This document shows, piece after piece, positions 62,037 to 64,000 of a stretch of DNA of 64,000 bases. The position numbers were made by a program, and so were the translations under genes. Source of the DNA: CBDBCK01 sp965203345 (GTDB lineage Bacteria > Chloroflexota > Dehalococcoidia > Lucifugimonadales > Lucifugimonadaceae); contig CBDBCK010000028.1 of the NCBI GenBank assembly GCA_965203345.1, positions 806,001-870,000 of the forward strand, written 5' to 3'. The stretch's first letter is position 1, and each line of letters opens with the position of its first letter. The notes under the pieces were generated by a model that did not search any database, was not told where the DNA came from, and saw only the letters and a program-made list of their open reading frames with translations.

Positions 62037-63209
62037 ATGAAGCCAAAAATCGGGGTAGGAATAGTGGGTATGGGTTGGATGGGTACCGACCATGCTCGAG
62101 GCTATATTCAAATACCACATAGATTCCCGGACCTGAAATTGATGCCGGAACTTGTGGCTTGTGCCGAAAAAAATGAAGAGCGTTTGAAATCGATCAAAGA
62201 TGCCTACGGGTTCCGCAAGGCATATATAGATTGGAGAGACCTAATAGCTGACCCTGAAGTGGAACTTGTGTCTGTAACTACTCCTAACTTCCTGCATAGA
62301 GAAATGGTGATAGAGGCAGCAAAGGCGGGCAAACACGTAATGTGTGAAAAACCAGTAGGGAACGTGCCGACCGATACTTACGCCGCCGCGCGGGCTGTGA
62401 AAAATGCAGGGGTCAACAGTGCCGTAGGCTTTAGTTATCGCTGGGCGCCGGTCGTGCTTCACGCTCAAAATATGATACGAAGAGGCGAACTAGGGGGGAT
62501 AACTCATTATTTGGGTCGTCATGTTTCAAGCGTAGGAGCCGACCCTCGCGTTCTCCACTCTTGGCGTTTTGACAAGGATACATCTGGCCTGGGGGTAACG
62601 GGTGATATGTTATCTCACGTGGTCAACATGGCGCAAGGTTTAGTCGGTAGGGTGGCGTCTTTGACCGCATCGTCCAAGATAATAGTGAAAGAACGGCCAA
62701 TGCCTTCCGAGCTTGTAAAGGCATACTTTGATAAGGGGACAGACCAGATGCCGAAACGAGAGGTGACAACTGAGGATTATGTATCCGTCTTGGCCCGCTT
62801 TGAGAACGGCGCTCCAGGTGTGTTTGAAGCGTGCAGAGTGTCATACGGCCCCAAGACGCAGCTGTGCTTCGACTTGCAAGCTCAAAGAGGGTCAGTCCGG
62901 TGGGACTTCCACCGCATGAACGAGATACAGATATGCAAGGACGGGTCAGGACTTGATGGATATGCCACGGTTCTTACGGGGTTCTCTCATCCAGGGCATA
63001 AAGAGTTCAGTCCAGGTGATGGTATAGCCCTCAGCTTCTCAGACCTAAAGACTATTGAGGCTGCTAGATTTGTGGAAGCTATATCCGAGGATAAGCCTTT
63101 CCAACCCGGTATGGAAGAGGCCGTGGAGACAGCGGAAGTGATAGAGACAGTAGTAAAATCTTGGGAAAGTCGCACTTGGGAAGACGTGGATAGAAGCCAT
63201 CTTTGCTAA
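62037..63209 (+). CDS. Gfo/Idh/MocA-family dehydrogenase (inositol dehydrogenase-like)
   Basis: A 390-residue NAD(P)-dependent oxidoreductase. The Rossmann motif is GVGIVGMGWMGTDHARGY, the conserved EKPxG is MCEKPVGNVP, and the substrate domain carries GFSYRWAPVVLHAQNMI and WRFDKDTSGLGVTGDMLSHVVN (usually G-DxGxHxxD). It would oxidise a sugar or inositol at the 2-position; the transporter and iol remnants next to it suggest inositol or a rare sugar. The only visibly intact catabolic gene of this locus. Confidence 0.85.
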   Translation: MKPKIGVGIVGMGWMGTDHARGYIQIPHRFPDLKLMPELVACAEKNEERLKSIKDAYGFRKAYIDWRDLIADPEVELVSVTTPNFLHREMVIEAAKAGKHVMCEKPVGNVPTDTYAAARAVKNAGVNSAVGFSYRWAPVVLHAQNMIRRGELGGITHYLGRHVSSVGADPRVLHSWRFDKDTSGLGVTGDMLSHVVNMAQGLVGRVASLTASSKIIVKERPMPSELVKAYFDKGTDQMPKREVTTEDYVSVLARFENGAPGVFEACRVSYGPKTQLCFDLQAQRGSVRWDFHRMNEIQICKDGSGLDGYATVLTGFSHPGHKEFSPGDGIALSFSDLKTIEAARFVEAISEDKPFQPGMEEAVETAEVIETVVKSWESRTWEDVDRSHLC

Positions 63210-63339
63210 TTGAGAGTAAGTCTTTGAGCCAAAAGACCTTTGTCTCCATCAACTACTGGCCGCCAAGTACGTGCTAAACTTGAAGTGTTAAGTGTAAGGC
63301 AAGTACAACCAAATCCCCATAGACTAGATGGAGCCTGTT

Positions 63340-63651
63340 ATGGAAACTAAAACCCTCTCAAAAGTGGACGTTATGGAAGCATTGAAAGACGTTTACGACC
63401 CTGAGATACCCGTGAACGTGGTTGATCTGGGCCTGATATATAACGTGAATGTTGAAGATGGAGAGGTTCATATAGAAATGACCCTGACCGCGCAAGGGTG
63501 CGGTATGGGTCCGTACATAGCCCAACAAGCCGAATGGCGAGTGGCCGAGTTGGACGGTGTGGAGGACGTAGAGGTAGATTTGGTTTTTGATCCTCCTTGG
63601 AACCCGGAGATGATCACCGAAGACGGCAAGCGGCTTCTAGGCATTGACTGA
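63340..63651 (+). CDS. SufT/MIP18-family (DUF59) iron-sulfur protein
   Basis: A 103-residue protein from ATG 63340, with GGAG 6 bases before; ATG 63328 would add four residues. It contains the family signature DVYDPEIPVNVVDLGLIYNV, the Cys in TAQGCGMGPYIAQQAEWRV, and VFDPPWNPEMI. Such proteins aid iron-sulfur cluster maturation. It is followed 44 bases later by an Mrp-type ATPase, the usual partner. Confidence 0.9.
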   Translation: METKTLSKVDVMEALKDVYDPEIPVNVVDLGLIYNVNVEDGEVHIEMTLTAQGCGMGPYIAQQAEWRVAELDGVEDVEVDLVFDPPWNPEMITEDGKRLLGID

Positions 63652-63695
63652 CCACTACTGCCCTTCGTTCTTCAGATAGTTTTTTCCTTATATCT

Positions 63696-64000
63696 TTGAC
63701 CTCGCCCCGTAGAAAACTGACTCCTCAAGAGGAGGCTCGTTTATCTCAAGCACGCCGTAATTTCCAAGAGCGCAAACGGATATCAGAACAACTTGATAAG
63801 GCCGGTACGCGTATAGGTGTTTACAGCGGCAAAGGCGGGGTAGGGAAAACCACCGTCGCCGTCAATTTGGCGGCACTTCTTGCAAAGCGGGGAGAACGGG
63901 TCGGGTTGTTTGACTGCGACATAGACTGTCCGAACGCCGCAAGAGTTCTGAGGATAAGCAAGGGACCTACACAAAAAGATGGGAAGCTGATACCTTCGGA
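63696..64000 (+). CDS. Mrp/NBP35-like iron-sulfur carrier ATPase, partial
   Basis: A frame from TTG 63696 runs off the right edge without a stop. A charged N-terminal 40 residues (LTPQEEARLSQARRNFQERK) lead to the deviant Walker A YSGKGGVGKTTVAVNLA and then LFDCDIDCPNAARVL, as in the Mrp/NBP35 family. The N-terminal extension replaces the DUF59 domain that many Mrp proteins carry, which is supplied by the separate upstream gene. Confidence 0.85.
   Translation, partial: MTSPRRKLTPQEEARLSQARRNFQERKRISEQLDKAGTRIGVYSGKGGVGKTTVAVNLAALLAKRGERVGLFDCDIDCPNAARVLRISKGPTQKDGKLIPS

Overview
The window is dense bacterial DNA of roughly 48-50% GC, with frequent TTG starts, many 4-8 base gene overlaps (ATGA, TTGA, GTGAATAA) and CCA-encoding tRNA genes. 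Housekeeping content includes FabL-type FAS-II, System I cytochrome c maturation, DnaB-L9, UvrB, Pol IV, pentose phosphate enzymes and acyl-CoA synthetases. It indicates a free-living or host-associated aerobic heterotroph. A marine or sponge-associated uncultured lineage, possibly Chloroflexota, would fit, but no 16S or universal marker is present, so the taxonomy is a weak inference.

Layout. 0-5.4 kb: a partial IolC/DUF2090-like gene, an unknown ORF and a DppBCDF-type ABC importer without a visible binding protein. 5.5-10.7 kb: a quinone oxidoreductase-like MDR, acetoacetyl-CoA synthetase coupled to a thiolase, and an NAD(P)-binding protein. 10.8-15.7 kb: a cytochrome c biogenesis operon (CcmH, CcmF, CcmI-like, an unknown secreted protein, a TlpA/CcmG thioredoxin). 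16.2-19.0 kb: a 1.4 kb tandem duplication carrying two sulfotransferase genes. One has an interrupted, open C tract. The other has 29 Cs that put it out of frame. The duplication abuts tRNA-Gln and tRNA-Glu. 19.3-22.8 kb: a fatty-acid operon on the minus strand (two MaoC-type dehydratase halves, PlsX, FabG, FabL). 23-24.7 kb: an MFS transporter and a decayed third sulfotransferase. 24.9-31.3 kb: DinB, then a sugar-phosphate operon (transketolase-RpiB fusion, transaldolase, phosphoglucose-isomerase-like). 31.5-35.5 kb: a replication cluster (L9, DnaB, DnaD-like, and a DnaC-like protein with two complete ATPase domains). 35.6-37.4 kb: acetyl-CoA synthetase.

37.5-47.9 kb is the most unusual region: seven tandem cassettes of about 1.4-1.5 kb. 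Each encodes a GT23/NodZ/FUT8-like fucosyltransferase homologue and has a C-rich tract (6 interrupted, or 14, 15, 21, 23, 25, 25 Cs) a fixed 23-25 nt before the start codon. The copies are mosaic, with two hypervariable windows, one directly after the HxRxGD motif. With the C-tract sulfotransferase, this looks like a multi-gene switch for a fucosylated, sulfated surface glycan; that is an inference.

48-54.7 kb: a truncated FxLYD-like gene, a DEAD-box helicase, a class I aminotransferase, UvrB and a frameshifted HsdR-N-type restriction gene. 55-63.2 kb: a sugar/inositol-type ABC importer (two RbsC-like permeases, a single-domain ATPase, and a binding protein with two type-1 PBP domains in permuted order), a 606 bp duplication scar, remnants of iolD and iolE, and a Gfo/Idh/MocA dehydrogenase. 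63.3-64 kb: a SufT/MIP18-type protein and a partial Mrp/NBP35 ATPase.
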